DNA of 64,000 nt. Source: Aquibacillus rhizosphaerae (GTDB taxonomy: Bacteria > Bacillota > Bacilli > Bacillales > Amphibacillaceae). Positions 34,951 through 43,295 of this stretch are shown piece by piece (position 1 is the stretch's first letter; each line of letters begins with the position of its first letter). The stretch covers positions 62,001 through 126,000 of the forward strand of contig NZ_JASTZU010000037.1 in the NCBI RefSeq assembly GCF_030282825.1, written 5' to 3'. The translations under genes were made by a program, and so were the position numbers. The notes under the pieces are model-generated. The model was not told where the DNA came from, did no database searches, and was given only the letters and a program-made list of their open reading frames with translations.

Positions 34951-35727
34951 TTACACTTTACTAATTGTCGGTCTAGCATTAATCCAGCTTACCCTTACTT
35001 GAATATTAAAGAAATCAGATAACACTTCCGATGTTACGATTTGATTTGTTTGGTCAGCAGCAAATATATGACCAGATTTCAATAGTAATGTTTTATGGAA
35101 ACAAGGTAATATTTCTTCAACATGGTGTGTTACAAATATAATTGAAGTAGAAGGTGTTCTTGTTGCTAGATGATCAATGGTTTCTAGCAATTGCTCCCTT
35201 GCTAAAAAGTCTAGTCCATTGGTAGGTTCATCTAAGATTAATAAATCAGGATTAGCCATTAAAGATCTTGCTATCAATACACGCTGCCTTTCACCTTGTG
35301 AAAGTTTTCGAAAACTACGGTTTGCATAACCAAAACAGCCTAACTCCTTTAACAGTTGTTGTGCTTTCTCTCTCATGTCGTCTGTCGGGGTTTCATAAAG
35401 ACCTATTGAAGCAAAGGCACCACTTAACACAATTTGATAGGCGCTATCTGATTCATAAAGCCTTTCTTTAATTGTTGAAGAAACAATACCTATTTTTCTT
35501 CTCAATTCATCTCCTAATGGATCCTTACCAAATCTTCTGTTCAGAACGGTGACACTTCCTTTAGTAGGAAAATAATATGCACAAAGCATATGTAATAAAG
35601 CTGTTTTACCAGCACCATTTAAGCCCAACATTGCCCAATGTTCTCCATTATCTATTTGCCAATTAATATCTTTTAAAATCCAGTTGCCTTCTTTCATTAG
35701 TGAAACCTGATCTAAATTTAAAATCAA
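34951..35727 (-). CDS. ylmA: ABC transporter ATPase, YlmA-like
   Basis: A 258-residue ATPase subunit. Walker A is GLNGAGKT, signature LSQGERQR, Walker B LLILDEP, D-loop NGLD, switch His in IIFVTHH. The wording and size match the stand-alone Bacillus protein YlmA (ModF-like half); no permease gene is adjacent, so it may work with a distant partner or in a non-transport role. ATG 35727 has a GAGGTGAG site. The Fur-box region lies upstream but is oriented the other way. Confidence 0.87.
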   Translation of the reverse strand: MILNLDQVSLMKEGNWILKDINWQIDNGEHWAMLGLNGAGKTALLHMLCAYYFPTKGSVTVLNRRFGKDPLGDELRRKIGIVSSTIKERLYESDSAYQIVLSGAFASIGLYETPTDDMREKAQQLLKELGCFGYANRSFRKLSQGERQRVLIARSLMANPDLLILDEPTNGLDFLAREQLLETIDHLATRTPSTSIIFVTHHVEEILPCFHKTLLLKSGHIFAADQTNQIVTSEVLSDFFNIQVRVSWINARPTISKV

Positions 35728-35877
35728 AGAAACTCACCTCTTTCATTCGTATACCCATATTATCTCTCAATCTATTCATTTTATCGAGCGCTACGTTCTT
35801 TACGGCGTTATTCTCACTTGACTATCCACGAGTAATAATATGCACAAAAAAAAATTCAAAAAAATTCGATTTTTCTA

Positions 35878-35907
35878 TTGAAAATGATTATCATTATCAT
35901 GTATAAT
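35878..35907 (+). promoter_or_regulatory. Promoter with Fur box
   Basis: A -35 box TTGAAA (35878-35883) and -10 box TATAAT (35902-35907) are 18 bases apart. Between them GAAAATGATTATCATTATC (35880-35898) matches the 19-base Fur consensus at 17 positions. A repressor bound here would block RNA polymerase, so transcription rises in iron shortage. It points rightward into a region with no gene before a terminator at 36052. Confidence 0.85.
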
Positions 35908-35913
35908 AATAAA

Positions 35914-36052
35914 TGTAGAACACTTCCATTAGTTTAATAAGGATACATCCCTTTTTTCTTTAAAAGCTTGTTACCCCCAATTAACAAAACCTTTTAAGGG
36001 TGTTTCCAAAATATGTAGAGAGGTATTTTTTTAAAAACCTCTCTATTTTTTT
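35914..36052 (+). ncRNA. Probable Fur-regulated small RNA, FsrA-like
   Basis: The Fur-controlled promoter ends at an intrinsic terminator 139 bases after the expected start, and no frame with a ribosome site lies between. The transcript has a hairpin AAAAG/CTTTT over TTGTT/AACAA that presents an apical loop ACCCCCAATT (35973-35982), an unpaired pyrimidine tract CATCCCTTTTTTCTTT (35947-35962) and a 3' hairpin with seven T's. In B. subtilis FsrA is a Fur-repressed RNA whose C-rich tracts pair with ribosome sites of iron-using mRNAs; the layout agrees. Identity with FsrA is inferred from architecture. Confidence 0.72.
36017..36052 (+). terminator. Terminator of the Fur-regulated RNA
   Basis: AGAGAGGT/ACCTCTCT (36017-36024, 36037-36044) is followed by ATTTTTTT; it would also separate the Fur promoter from katA. 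Confidence 0.88.
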
Positions 36053-36144
36053 GTCCTCTTTTAGTTCATACATTTTAAAATATCTACTTCTTTTAACGTA
36101 TAAAACGTGCACCCTTCTCATATATTTACTTAATCAAAAAAAGC

Positions 36145-36198
36145 TTAATTAAAATAATTTTAATTAAATATTGATTTTTATTAAATTTGTATTATAAT
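36145..36198 (+). promoter_or_regulatory. katA promoter with PerR-type box
   Basis: A 23-bp perfect palindrome TTAATTAAAATAATTTTAATTAA spans 36145-36167. Its middle 15 bases TTAAAATAATTTTAA (36149-36163) match the PerR box TTATAATNATTATAA at all but two positions. It lies just before -35 TTGATT (36171-36176) and -10 TATAAT (36193-36198), 16 bases apart. Catalase is a classical PerR target; sequence alone cannot exclude Fur. Confidence 0.72.
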
Positions 36199-36248
36199 AA
36201 GAAATGTATTATTCGTTAACTAATTATTTAGGGAGAGGTGTTCACATA

Positions 36249-37712
36249 GTGAGTAAAGAAAAAAAATACTTAACAACGGCGTCAGGAGCCCCAGTTGGTG
36301 ATAACCAAAATTCAATTACAGCAGGTCATCGTGGCCCTACATTAATTCAAGATGTACACCTATTAGAAAAACTTGCACATTTTAACCGTGAGAGAGTACC
36401 TGAACGTGTAGTTCACGCTAAGGGTGCGGGTGCACATGGCTACTTTGAAGTTACTAATGATGTGTCTAAATACACTAAAGCAGACTTTTTATCAGAAGTT
36501 GGTAAAAAAACTCCAATGTTTATTCGTTTTTCTACAGTTGCTGGAGAACTAGGATCTGCAGATACAGTACGTGACCCTCGTGGTTTTGCTGTTAAATTTT
36601 ATACTGAAGAAGGAAACTATGATTTAGTAGGTAATAACACACCAGTATTTTTCATTAGAGATGCGATTAAGTTCCCAGACTTCATTCATACACAAAAACG
36701 TAATCCAAGAACACATAGAAAAGATGCTGATGCAACATGGGATTTCTGGTCTCTATCTCCAGAATCATTACACCAGATAACAATCCTACACTCTGAACGT
36801 GGTATCCCAGCAACTTTACGTCATATGAATGGTTACGGCAGCCATACATTCAAGTGGGTAAATGCTGATGGTTCAGCTGTTTGGGTGAAATATCATTTCA
36901 AAACTGACCAAGGCGTTAAAAATCTAGATCCAAACCTTGCTGATAAATTAGCTGGAGAAAACCCTGATTATCACATGGCAGATCTTTATAATGCAATTGA
37001 AGATGGAGACTATCCAACATGGACACTTAAAGTACAAGTTATGCCTGTAGAGGATGCTAACACGTACAATATTGATCCATTTGATGTTACAAAGGTATGG
37101 CCGCACGAAGATTATCCATTAATCGAGGTTGGTAAAATGGTACTTGATCGTAACCCAGAAAACTATTTCGCTGAAGTAGAACAAGCTGCCTTTTCACCTG
37201 GTCACTTTGTACCTGGTATTGAAGCATCACCAGATAAAATGCTACAAGGTCGTCTATTTGCTTATTCTGATGCACACCGTTACCGCATCGGTGCAAATCA
37301 TGAAGCTTTACCGATTAACCGTGCTAAATCAGAAGTAAATAACTATCAACGTGACGGTTATATGCGCTTTGATGGCAATGGTGGCGGTTCTGTAAACTAT
37401 GAGCCAAATAGTGTTGATGGTCCAAAAGAAACACCAGAAAATAATATTACACCATTTGAGGTGTCTGGTTTTGCTGATAGTGTAGCATATGATAGTGAAG
37501 ATCACTTTTCTCAACCAGGTAACCTATTCCGTAATGTAATGAGTGATGAAGAGCGTGCACACACAATTCAAAACTTTGCTGACCATTTAAGCGGGGTAAC
37601 TAGAGAAGAAATTAAATTACGTCAAATCTCTTTATTTTATAAAGTAGATCCAGAATTAGGTACTGGTGTAGCTGAAAAACTTGGCTTGTCTGTTCCTGAA
37701 ACTGCAAAATAA
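36249..37712 (+). CDS. katA: Catalase (monofunctional, clade 3 type)
   Basis: Heme catalase that dismutates hydrogen peroxide. The 487-residue protein has the distal histidine H56 ([14 protein letters not shown]), the catalytic Asn region ([11 protein letters not shown]) and the proximal heme tyrosine in [14 protein letters not shown]. The size is that of small-subunit catalases such as B. subtilis KatA. A longer frame starts at 36204, but GAGAGGTG lies eight bases before GTG 36249. The PerR-type palindrome upstream implies induction by peroxide; a terminator follows. Confidence 0.96.
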   Translation: MSKEKKYLTTASGAPVGDNQNSITAGHRGPTLIQDVHLLEKLAHFNRERVPERVVHAKGAGAHGYFEVTNDVSKYTKADFLSEVGKKTPMFIRFSTVAGELGSADTVRDPRGFAVKFYTEEGNYDLVGNNTPVFFIRDAIKFPDFIHTQKRNPRTHRKDADATWDFWSLSPESLHQITILHSERGIPATLRHMNGYGSHTFKWVNADGSAVWVKYHFKTDQGVKNLDPNLADKLAGENPDYHMADLYNAIEDGDYPTWTLKVQVMPVEDANTYNIDPFDVTKVWPHEDYPLIEVGKMVLDRNPENYFAEVEQAAFSPGHFVPGIEASPDKMLQGRLFAYSDAHRYRIGANHEALPINRAKSEVNNYQRDGYMRFDGNGGGSVNYEPNSVDGPKETPENNITPFEVSGFADSVAYDSEDHFSQPGNLFRNVMSDEERAHTIQNFADHLSGVTREEIKLRQISLFYKVDPELGTGVAEKLGLSVPETAK

Positions 37713-37727
37713 TAAAATATATTTTTG

Positions 37728-37759
37728 AAATACCGTTCAACTTGGACGGTATTTTTTTT
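37728..37759 (+). terminator. Terminator of katA
   Basis: AAATACCGT pairs with ACGGTATTT (37728-37736, 37746-37754) and is followed by T's. Confidence 0.85.
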
Positions 37760-37848
37760 AGCTCACCACTCAACTCAAAAAAATTCACTTATAGCTTAAA
37801 ATCCTTTACAATTGTAGATATTAAAGTTATTTAAAAGGAAGAGATACC

Positions 37849-38115
37849 ATGGGAATTTTATCAAAATTAATTCGTAACAAACCTAAAACAATTGAGTGTT
37901 GTTCAACAAACCTAGACTTGTTTTTTACAGATGAAGATTTGGATTTGTTTGATGAATATGCACAAAATAATAGCTTGGAGCTTAAAGAAATGCAGTGCCT
38001 TGATAATTGTGAAGAATGCCCTATCTCAGCCTATGCTGTTTTCGATAATAAGAAAGTTTTTGCTGATACACCAGAACAGGTATTAGAAAAGATAAGCAAA
38101 ATTAGGTCAAATTAA
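37849..38115 (+). CDS. DUF1450 family protein (YuzB-like)
   Basis: An 88-residue soluble protein. The DUF1450 pattern is visible: IECCSTNL near the N terminus and CLDNCEECPISAYAVFDNK in the middle, with five cysteines in two clusters that could bind metal or an iron-sulfur centre. It is conserved in Bacillaceae as YuzB, with no established function. AAAAGGAAGAG precedes ATG 37849. Monocistronic between katA and a CaCA antiporter. Confidence 0.85.
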   Translation: MGILSKLIRNKPKTIECCSTNLDLFFTDEDLDLFDEYAQNNSLELKEMQCLDNCEECPISAYAVFDNKKVFADTPEQVLEKISKIRSN

Positions 38116-38217
38116 ATCGAGTTCATTAAATAATTGTGTAAGACAAGCCTTTTATATGTTTTACATAGAAATTTGCATTTCCGCAAAAGATACAGAAATG
38201 AAAAGGCGGTGTAAGAA

Positions 38218-39174
38218 ATTAACTATATTTTATTAGTGATAGGCTTTGCTTTATTAATAAAAGGCGCAGATTTCTTTGTGGATGGAGCATCAAAAATAGC
38301 GAGACTAATGAACATTTCCCCTTTACTCATTGGCCTTACAGTTGTCTCCTTTGGTACTAGTGCTCCGGAAGCTACCGTAAGTATAACGGCTGCGATAGAA
38401 GGAACGGAAAGCGTTGCTTTTAGTAATGTAATAGGAAGTAACATTTTCAACATCTCTCTTGCTATCGGTTTAACAGCATTCATATTCCCTTTAAAAGTTG
38501 AAAGTACAACGATTAGAAAAGAAATACCATTTACATTACTAACCACTGTTGCTTTATTCATATTAATTAGCGATGTGTTTTTTCAAAATCACCTATCGAA
38601 TGCTCTAACAAGATCAGATGGTATTATCTTGCTATTGTTTTTACTTATATTTTTAAATTACATTTTTGAAGTAGCAAGAAATAACCGCGAACAAGTCTTA
38701 GATAAAAAAGTGGCTACTTCATCTAAAACCTGGGGAAAGAATATATTTTTTACCATAGCAGGACTACTTGCAATTATCTTTGGAGGTAATTTAGTGGTTA
38801 ATAGTAGTACTAACATTGCTTATGCATGGGGAATGAGTGAAACATTAGTTGGTCTAACTATAATTGCTATTGGTACTTCTTTACCAGAGTTAGCCACATC
38901 GGTAACTGCTGCAGTGAAAAAGCAAAATGAAATTGCACTTGGAAATATTGTTGGTAGCAATATATTTAATGTATTGTTCGTCCTGGGGTCAACAGCAACA
39001 ATAACAACGTTAACTATTAATAATAAGATCTTTTTCGATATGGCGGTCTTAATTATATTAACTATTACCTTATTAGTTTTTTCGAGTACAAAGCGAACAA
39101 TCGGTCGTTTAGAAGGTATGACTTTAACTATCGCATATGTTCTGTATATCGCATATGTCATCTTTAGAAATTAG
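38218..39174 (+). CDS. Sodium/calcium exchanger family protein (CaCA, YrbG type), copy 2
   Basis: A ten-helix antiporter with repeats FGTSAPEATVSITAAIEGTESVAFSNVIGSNIFN and GTSLPELATSVTAAVKKQNEIALGNIVGSNIFN, both with the ion-binding Glu. The conserved first helix NYILLVIGFALLIKGADFFVDG begins with an ATT codon at 38218; AAGGCGGTG (38203-38211) lies at ideal distance from it, and no ATG, GTG or TTG exists upstream in frame (TAA at 38212). The first orthodox codon, GTG 38236, is too far from the ribosome site and cuts the helix. AUU initiation is therefore the best reading. The stop is followed by the mpg gene within 25 bases. Confidence 0.9.
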   Translation: MNYILLVIGFALLIKGADFFVDGASKIARLMNISPLLIGLTVVSFGTSAPEATVSITAAIEGTESVAFSNVIGSNIFNISLAIGLTAFIFPLKVESTTIRKEIPFTLLTTVALFILISDVFFQNHLSNALTRSDGIILLLFLLIFLNYIFEVARNNREQVLDKKVATSSKTWGKNIFFTIAGLLAIIFGGNLVVNSSTNIAYAWGMSETLVGLTIIAIGTSLPELATSVTAAVKKQNEIALGNIVGSNIFNVLFVLGSTATITTLTINNKIFFDMAVLIILTITLLVFSSTKRTIGRLEGMTLTIAYVLYIAYVIFRN

Positions 39175-39196
39175 TTAGAAGGTGTAATTCAAAAAA

Positions 39197-39808
39197 GTGA
39201 AGAATTTAAACGTAATAGATAACCTAAGACCACTGCCTATTAACTTCTATTATCAACCAACATTGGACTTGGCTCGTTCTCTACTTGGCTGTATTCTCCT
39301 AAAAGATAGCCCTGAGGGAATCGCTGCTGGAATAATTGTTGAAACAGAAGCATACATCGGCCCAGGTGATATGGCCGCACACAGTTTTCAAAACCGTAGA
39401 ACAAAACGTACGGAAGTCATGTTTGGTCTTCCAGGATATACTTATACATATTCGATGCATACGCATTGTCTATTTAATGTAGTAAGTGGAAATGTTAATG
39501 AACCTGAAGCTGTACTTATTAGAGGAATAGAACCTTTTTATAATGAAGATTTAATTGCTAGTAGACGTGATAACGTAAAAAAGAGCAAAGATTGGACGAA
39601 TGGCCCCGGGAAACTCACAAAAGCTTTGGGAATTACAATGAATGATTATGGCCACTTATTAACTAAAAAACCACTGTGGATTGCTGAAAAACGGTCATCC
39701 AACTTCAAAATTGAAGCAGGTCCTAGGATTGGTATTGAAAACTCTGGAGAAGCTAAAAATTATCCTTGGAGATTCTGGATAAGTGACAACAAATTCATCT
39801 CAAGATAG
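39197..39808 (+). CDS. mpg: DNA-3-methyladenine glycosylase (AAG/MPG family)
   Basis: A 203-residue base-excision enzyme that removes alkylated purines such as 3-methyladenine. Conserved features: DLARSLLGCILL, the catalytic Glu in IVETEAYIGPGDMAAHS, RTEVMFGLPGYTYTYSMHTHCLFNVV and WTNGPGKLTKALGIT. Length is typical. GTG 39197 is preceded by AGAAGGTG, which overlaps the end of the CaCA gene, so the two probably share a transcript. The relative in B. subtilis is YxlJ. Confidence 0.93.
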   Translation: MKNLNVIDNLRPLPINFYYQPTLDLARSLLGCILLKDSPEGIAAGIIVETEAYIGPGDMAAHSFQNRRTKRTEVMFGLPGYTYTYSMHTHCLFNVVSGNVNEPEAVLIRGIEPFYNEDLIASRRDNVKKSKDWTNGPGKLTKALGITMNDYGHLLTKKPLWIAEKRSSNFKIEAGPRIGIENSGEAKNYPWRFWISDNKFISR

Positions 39809-39901
39809 TTATTATTAGTAAACAAAAAGTGCATATCATCCCCGTACTCTAACCATACTATTCCTGAACAACCAACTTTCAAAAATTGGGAGGATTCTTT
39901 T

Positions 39902-40045
39902 ATGACTAAGGAAAAACAAAACACCAAACATGAGCCTATTGAAAAGGCAGAAGATGTTGAATTCTCATATGAACTTGCTGATTCTGAAGACTTAGAAGCT
40001 ATAGAACGTATGAAAAAGGCAGATCGTCGAGCAGAAAAAGAATAA
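39902..40045 (+). CDS. Small charged protein, YfhD-like, 47 aa
   Basis: A short gene with ribosome site GGGAGGA before ATG 39902. The product is MTKEKQNTKHEPIEKAEDV followed by EFSYELADSEDLEAIERMKK and ADRRAEKE. The segment VEFSYELAD…A…A-D-R-R-A-E resembles the C-terminal part of small Bacillus YfhD proteins. It is hydrophilic, probably helical, of unknown function, and faces the ectoine operon across a hairpin. Confidence 0.65.
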   Translation: MTKEKQNTKHEPIEKAEDVEFSYELADSEDLEAIERMKKADRRAEKE

Positions 40046-40055
40046 TTTTTAAAAT

Positions 40056-40091
40056 GGAAACGCAAACGGAAGTATAACTACCTGCGTTTCC
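40056..40091 (+). terminator. Hairpin after the YfhD-like gene
   Basis: GGAAACGCA pairs with TGCGTTTCC (40056-40064, 40083-40091). Only a short TTAAGT follows, so efficiency may be low. Confidence 0.6.
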
Positions 40092-40269
40092 TTAAGTCCA
40101 TTGGCACAACTGGCTTTAACATCCTTTTCATTAATTTCAAATAATATCCAAAAAATATCAAATTGTTAGAAATATTAACAAAATAGAAGCATTTATTAAT
40201 TTATGGCATCTTAGTACACCTAATCAGTGCTTAAGCCGTTTAATGCTTCTTAATGACGATTAAGCTAGT

Positions 40270-40301
40270 TTGCGTTAACGACCGCATGTCTTTATTATAA
40301 T
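40270..40301 (+). promoter_or_regulatory. Candidate ectABC promoter
   Basis: A TATAAT -10 box at 40296-40301 lies 52 bases before ectA; upstream words GTTAAC or TTGCGT could be a weak -35. An imperfect inverted repeat GCTTAA…TTAAGC (about 40230-40265) precedes it. Ectoine operons are osmotically induced; nothing here shows the mechanism. Confidence 0.4.
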
Positions 40302-40352
40302 ATATGGAACAATAAATCAATGTAAATAAAGCAATTGAAGGGAGACGTTATC

Positions 40353-40871
40353 ATTAACAGTCAAATAGCAACTGCAACTGCACCGACTGATGTGATTTTA
40401 TTTGAAAAACCAAAAGTCGAAGATGGGGCAGCGATGTGGGAATTAGTAAACAATTCAACGTTAGATCAGAACTCTGTGTATAAGTATATTATGATGAGTG
40501 AATATTTTGCTGAAACGTGTGTTGTTGCTAGAGAAAATAATAAACTAGTTGGCTTTGTAACTGCATTTATCCCTCCGGAACGCCAAGATGTCGTATTCAT
40601 TTGGCAAGTAGGTGTTGATTCCTCACAACGTGGAAAAGGAATTGCATCTAAACTTTTGAATCACTTGATTCAGAGAGAGGCATGCCAAGACGTTCGCTTT
40701 GTTGAAGCGACGGTAACTCCATCAAATAAAGCATCTCAATCATTATTCCGTAAACTTGCTCGTGAGCATAACACAGAGTGTAATGTAAGCGAATTTTTCA
40801 AACAGGAGTTATTTCCTAGTGACGATCATGAAGAAGAATTGAACTTTCGCGTTGGACCTATTGAAAAGTAA
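40353..40871 (+). CDS. ectA: L-2,4-diaminobutyrate acetyltransferase
   Basis: Second step of ectoine synthesis: acetylates 2,4-diaminobutyrate. It is a GNAT-fold enzyme with FGTAFIPP-like GFVTAFIPPERQDVVFIWQVGVDSSQRGKGIASKLL, the acetyl-CoA motif RGKGIA, and FVEATVTPSNKASQSLF. Start choice is unusual: TTG 40335 overlaps the ribosome site AAGGGAG (40338-40344) and has none of its own, whereas ATT 40353 lies eight bases behind it (ATC 40350 at five). No ATG, GTG or other TTG fits. First gene of ectABC. Confidence 0.95.
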   Translation: MNSQIATATAPTDVILFEKPKVEDGAAMWELVNNSTLDQNSVYKYIMMSEYFAETCVVARENNKLVGFVTAFIPPERQDVVFIWQVGVDSSQRGKGIASKLLNHLIQREACQDVRFVEATVTPSNKASQSLFRKLAREHNTECNVSEFFKQELFPSDDHEEELNFRVGPIEK

Positions 40872-40955
40872 TTTAGGGTTTAACATTTAAAATAAAAGGG
40901 TATTAATTAACAGACAGTTTTTCGTGTACAGACATTTTAAGGAGGAAATTTAAAC

Positions 40956-42227
40956 GTGAGCCAAAATATGGATATTTTTAATAATATGGAATCAGAAGTA
41001 CGTAGTTATGTTCGTAGTTTTCCTACTATCTTCACTAAAGCAAAAGGATACAAAATGTGGGATGAATCAGGAAAAGAATATATCGACTTCTTTGCTGGTG
41101 CTGGTGCACTAAACTATGGTCATAATGATTCTGTGATGCAGAAGAAGCTAGTTGAATATATAACTAGTGACGGTATTACACACTCTCTTGATATGGCGTC
41201 AACAGCTAAAGCCGAGTTTTTAAATAGGTTTAATGAGGTTATACTAAAGCCTAGAGACCTAAATTATAAAGTAATGTTTCCTGGGCCAACCGGGACAAAT
41301 ACAGTAGAGAGCGCATTAAAATTGGCTCGTAAAGTTACTGGTAGAACAGATATTATTAGCTTCACGAATGGGTTCCATGGTATGACAATTGGTTCATTAT
41401 CTGTTACAGGTAATTCTATGAAAAGAAAAGGCGCTGGTATTCCACTACAGAATGTTGTTACTATGCCTTATGATAACTATGTAGATGACCAAGATTCACT
41501 TGATTACCTTGAACGCTTCTTAGAAGATAGTGGTAGTGGTGTTGCCATTCCAGCAGCAATGATTCTTGAAACAGTACAAGGTGAAGGTGGTATTAATGCC
41601 GCTAGCTTTGAATGGCTTAAAAAACTAGAAGGTATTTGCAAGCGTTGGGGAATTTTATTAATTGTAGATGATGTGCAAGCAGGTGTAGGGCGTACAGGTA
41701 CATTCTTTAGCTTTGAACCAGCTGGAATTAAGCCTGACATTGTATGTTTATCAAAATCACTTAGTGGTTACGGACTACCATTTGCAGTTACGTTAGTTCG
41801 TCCTGAAATTGATAAATTCCAACCCGGTGAACACAATGGTACGTTCCGTGGTAATAACCATGCGTTCGTTACTGCAACTTCTGCTTTAAGCTATTGGGAA
41901 AATGATGACTTTGAAAAAGATGTAAAAGTTAAGTCAGAAAAGATTTACACATTCCTCGAAAAAATGGTGAAGAAGTATCCTGAATTAAAAGGTGAAGTAC
42001 GTGGTCGAGGATTTATGGTAGGTATTGCATCTGAGGTTGAAGGACTTTCGAATAAGATTGCAGCGAACGCATTTGAGCTTGGACTTATTATGGAAACTTC
42101 TGGACCAAAAGATGAAGTATTTAAACTATTCCCTCCTCTTACGATCGATGAGGAAGGCTTGAATAAAGGATTTGCAATTATTGAAGAGAGTATCAAAGCA
42201 CAAGTAAAAGAACCAGTTACTAACTAA
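40956..42227 (+). CDS. ectB: Diaminobutyrate-2-oxoglutarate transaminase
   Basis: First enzyme of ectoine synthesis: transfers an amino group from glutamate to aspartate-semialdehyde. A class III PLP aminotransferase of 423 residues with [23 protein letters not shown], the [15 protein letters not shown] segment and the PLP lysine in [19 protein letters not shown] precedes GTG 40956. It lies 84 bases after ectA and 29 before ectC. Confidence 0.97.
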   Translation: MSQNMDIFNNMESEVRSYVRSFPTIFTKAKGYKMWDESGKEYIDFFAGAGALNYGHNDSVMQKKLVEYITSDGITHSLDMASTAKAEFLNRFNEVILKPRDLNYKVMFPGPTGTNTVESALKLARKVTGRTDIISFTNGFHGMTIGSLSVTGNSMKRKGAGIPLQNVVTMPYDNYVDDQDSLDYLERFLEDSGSGVAIPAAMILETVQGEGGINAASFEWLKKLEGICKRWGILLIVDDVQAGVGRTGTFFSFEPAGIKPDIVCLSKSLSGYGLPFAVTLVRPEIDKFQPGEHNGTFRGNNHAFVTATSALSYWENDDFEKDVKVKSEKIYTFLEKMVKKYPELKGEVRGRGFMVGIASEVEGLSNKIAANAFELGLIMETSGPKDEVFKLFPPLTIDEEGLNKGFAIIEESIKAQVKEPVTN

Positions 42228-42256
42228 TAACAGACGAATCAGGGGGAAATTGAGAA

Positions 42257-42643
42257 ATGAAAGTAGTTTCACTAAAAGACGTGATAGGAACTGAGCAAGA
42301 TGTAGATGGAGGAAACTGGGTTTCTAGACGCCTACTTCTTAAAAAAGACGGCATGGGTTATACAGTAAATGTGACCACTATTAAGCCAGGAACTGAAACA
42401 CATATTTGGTACCAAAACCATCTAGAGTCTGTTTACCTTATTGAGGGTGAAGGTGAAGTTGTTACACTTAAAGACAACAAAGTTTGGCCAATTAAAAAAG
42501 ACGATCTTTATGTATTAGATAAACATGATGAACACTTACTACGTACAAAAGATGGCATGAGTATGGTATGCGTATTTAACCCACCATTAACAGGAAAAGA
42601 AGTTCATGACGAAAATGGTGTTTACCCAGTAGATGAAAGTTAA
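42257..42643 (+). CDS. ectC: L-ectoine synthase
   Basis: Closes N-acetyldiaminobutyrate to ectoine, the compatible solute. A 128-residue cupin enzyme with the metal-binding region [22 protein letters not shown] and [11 protein letters not shown]; length is standard. GGGGG precedes ATG 42257. No ectD hydroxylase and no lysC aspartokinase copy follow, so the product is ectoine rather than hydroxyectoine as far as this locus goes. A strong terminator overlaps its stop. Confidence 0.97.
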   Translation: MKVVSLKDVIGTEQDVDGGNWVSRRLLLKKDGMGYTVNVTTIKPGTETHIWYQNHLESVYLIEGEGEVVTLKDNKVWPIKKDDLYVLDKHDEHLLRTKDGMSMVCVFNPPLTGKEVHDENGVYPVDES

Positions 42644-42666
42644 AAAACCCCTTTAAGGGGTTTTTT
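42642..42666. terminator. Bidirectional terminator between ectC and mscL
   Basis: AAAAAACCCC and GGGGTTTTTT (42642-42651, 42657-42666) are perfect arms, with six A's and six T's outside, able to serve both converging genes; it includes parts of both stop codons. Confidence 0.92.
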
Positions 42667-43165
42667 ATTTGATTTTTAATCGTAATGCAGACTTGGGCTT
42701 GTAGCTACTCTCCTCTTTCTTATCATCTAGATCAGAGGAACAGTTGGGACATTTTATTGCTTTAGAAGGAATTGACATCCTACAATATGGACATTCTTTT
42801 TTCATCATTGCATCAACAGGATGTTGACCTGGTTTTTTCCATCTATTTAGTTGTCTAATCACTAAAAACATAACAAATAAAATAATAACAAACCGTATGA
42901 ATGACGTTATAAACAGACCATAATTTATGGTGGCAGCACCTGCTTCTTTTGCTTCATTTAATGATTGATAGTGACTACCACCTAACGTGATAAACAAATT
43001 AGAAAAATTCATTTTCGCAAGTAATACTCCCACCGGAGGAAGGAGCACATCCGTTACGAGTGAATCAATAAATCCACTGAATGCAGCTCCAAGCACAAGA
43101 CCAATTCCCATATCAGCAGCGCTTCCCCTAAGTACAAATAAGCGAAATTCCTTAAATAAGCCGAT
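42665..43165 (-). CDS. mscL: Large-conductance mechanosensitive channel with zinc-ribbon tail
   Basis: A tension-gated pore that releases solutes on osmotic downshock, well placed next to ectABC. The N-terminal GLFKEFRLFVLRGSAADMGIG and first helix with AAFSGFIDSLVTDVLLPPVG are typical, followed by a second helix, then an unusual C-terminal extension with ECPYCRMSIPSKAIKCPNC (two CxxC pairs, a zinc ribbon) and a basic end. The first ATG in frame (43111) would remove the essential N-terminal helix. No ATG, GTG or TTG lies upstream; ATC 43165 sits behind the ribosome site AAAGGGA and gives the normal start. AUC initiation is inferred. Confidence 0.9.
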   Translation of the reverse strand: MGLFKEFRLFVLRGSAADMGIGLVLGAAFSGFIDSLVTDVLLPPVGVLLAKMNFSNLFITLGGSHYQSLNEAKEAGAATINYGLFITSFIRFVIILFVMFLVIRQLNRWKKPGQHPVDAMMKKECPYCRMSIPSKAIKCPNCSSDLDDKKEESSYKPKSALRLKIK

Positions 43166-43295
43166 TTGTATCAGTCCCTTTATATCATAGTTTCGTTTAT
43201 ATATACTATGTATTAATAGGACATGCTATGATTAAATATTGTAATATTAAATGATACTTTTTTATTAAGGTAACAAAATAGAGGAGGCCTTACTT

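Noticed and set aside
35878-37712. Fur box taken as the katA promoter
   Set aside because: A strong terminator (36017-36052) and a separate promoter with PerR-type box (36145-36198) lie between the Fur site and katA.
39760-40065. Minus-strand frame of 101 codons
   Set aside because: Antisense of the YfhD-like small gene; no ribosome site in the right place.
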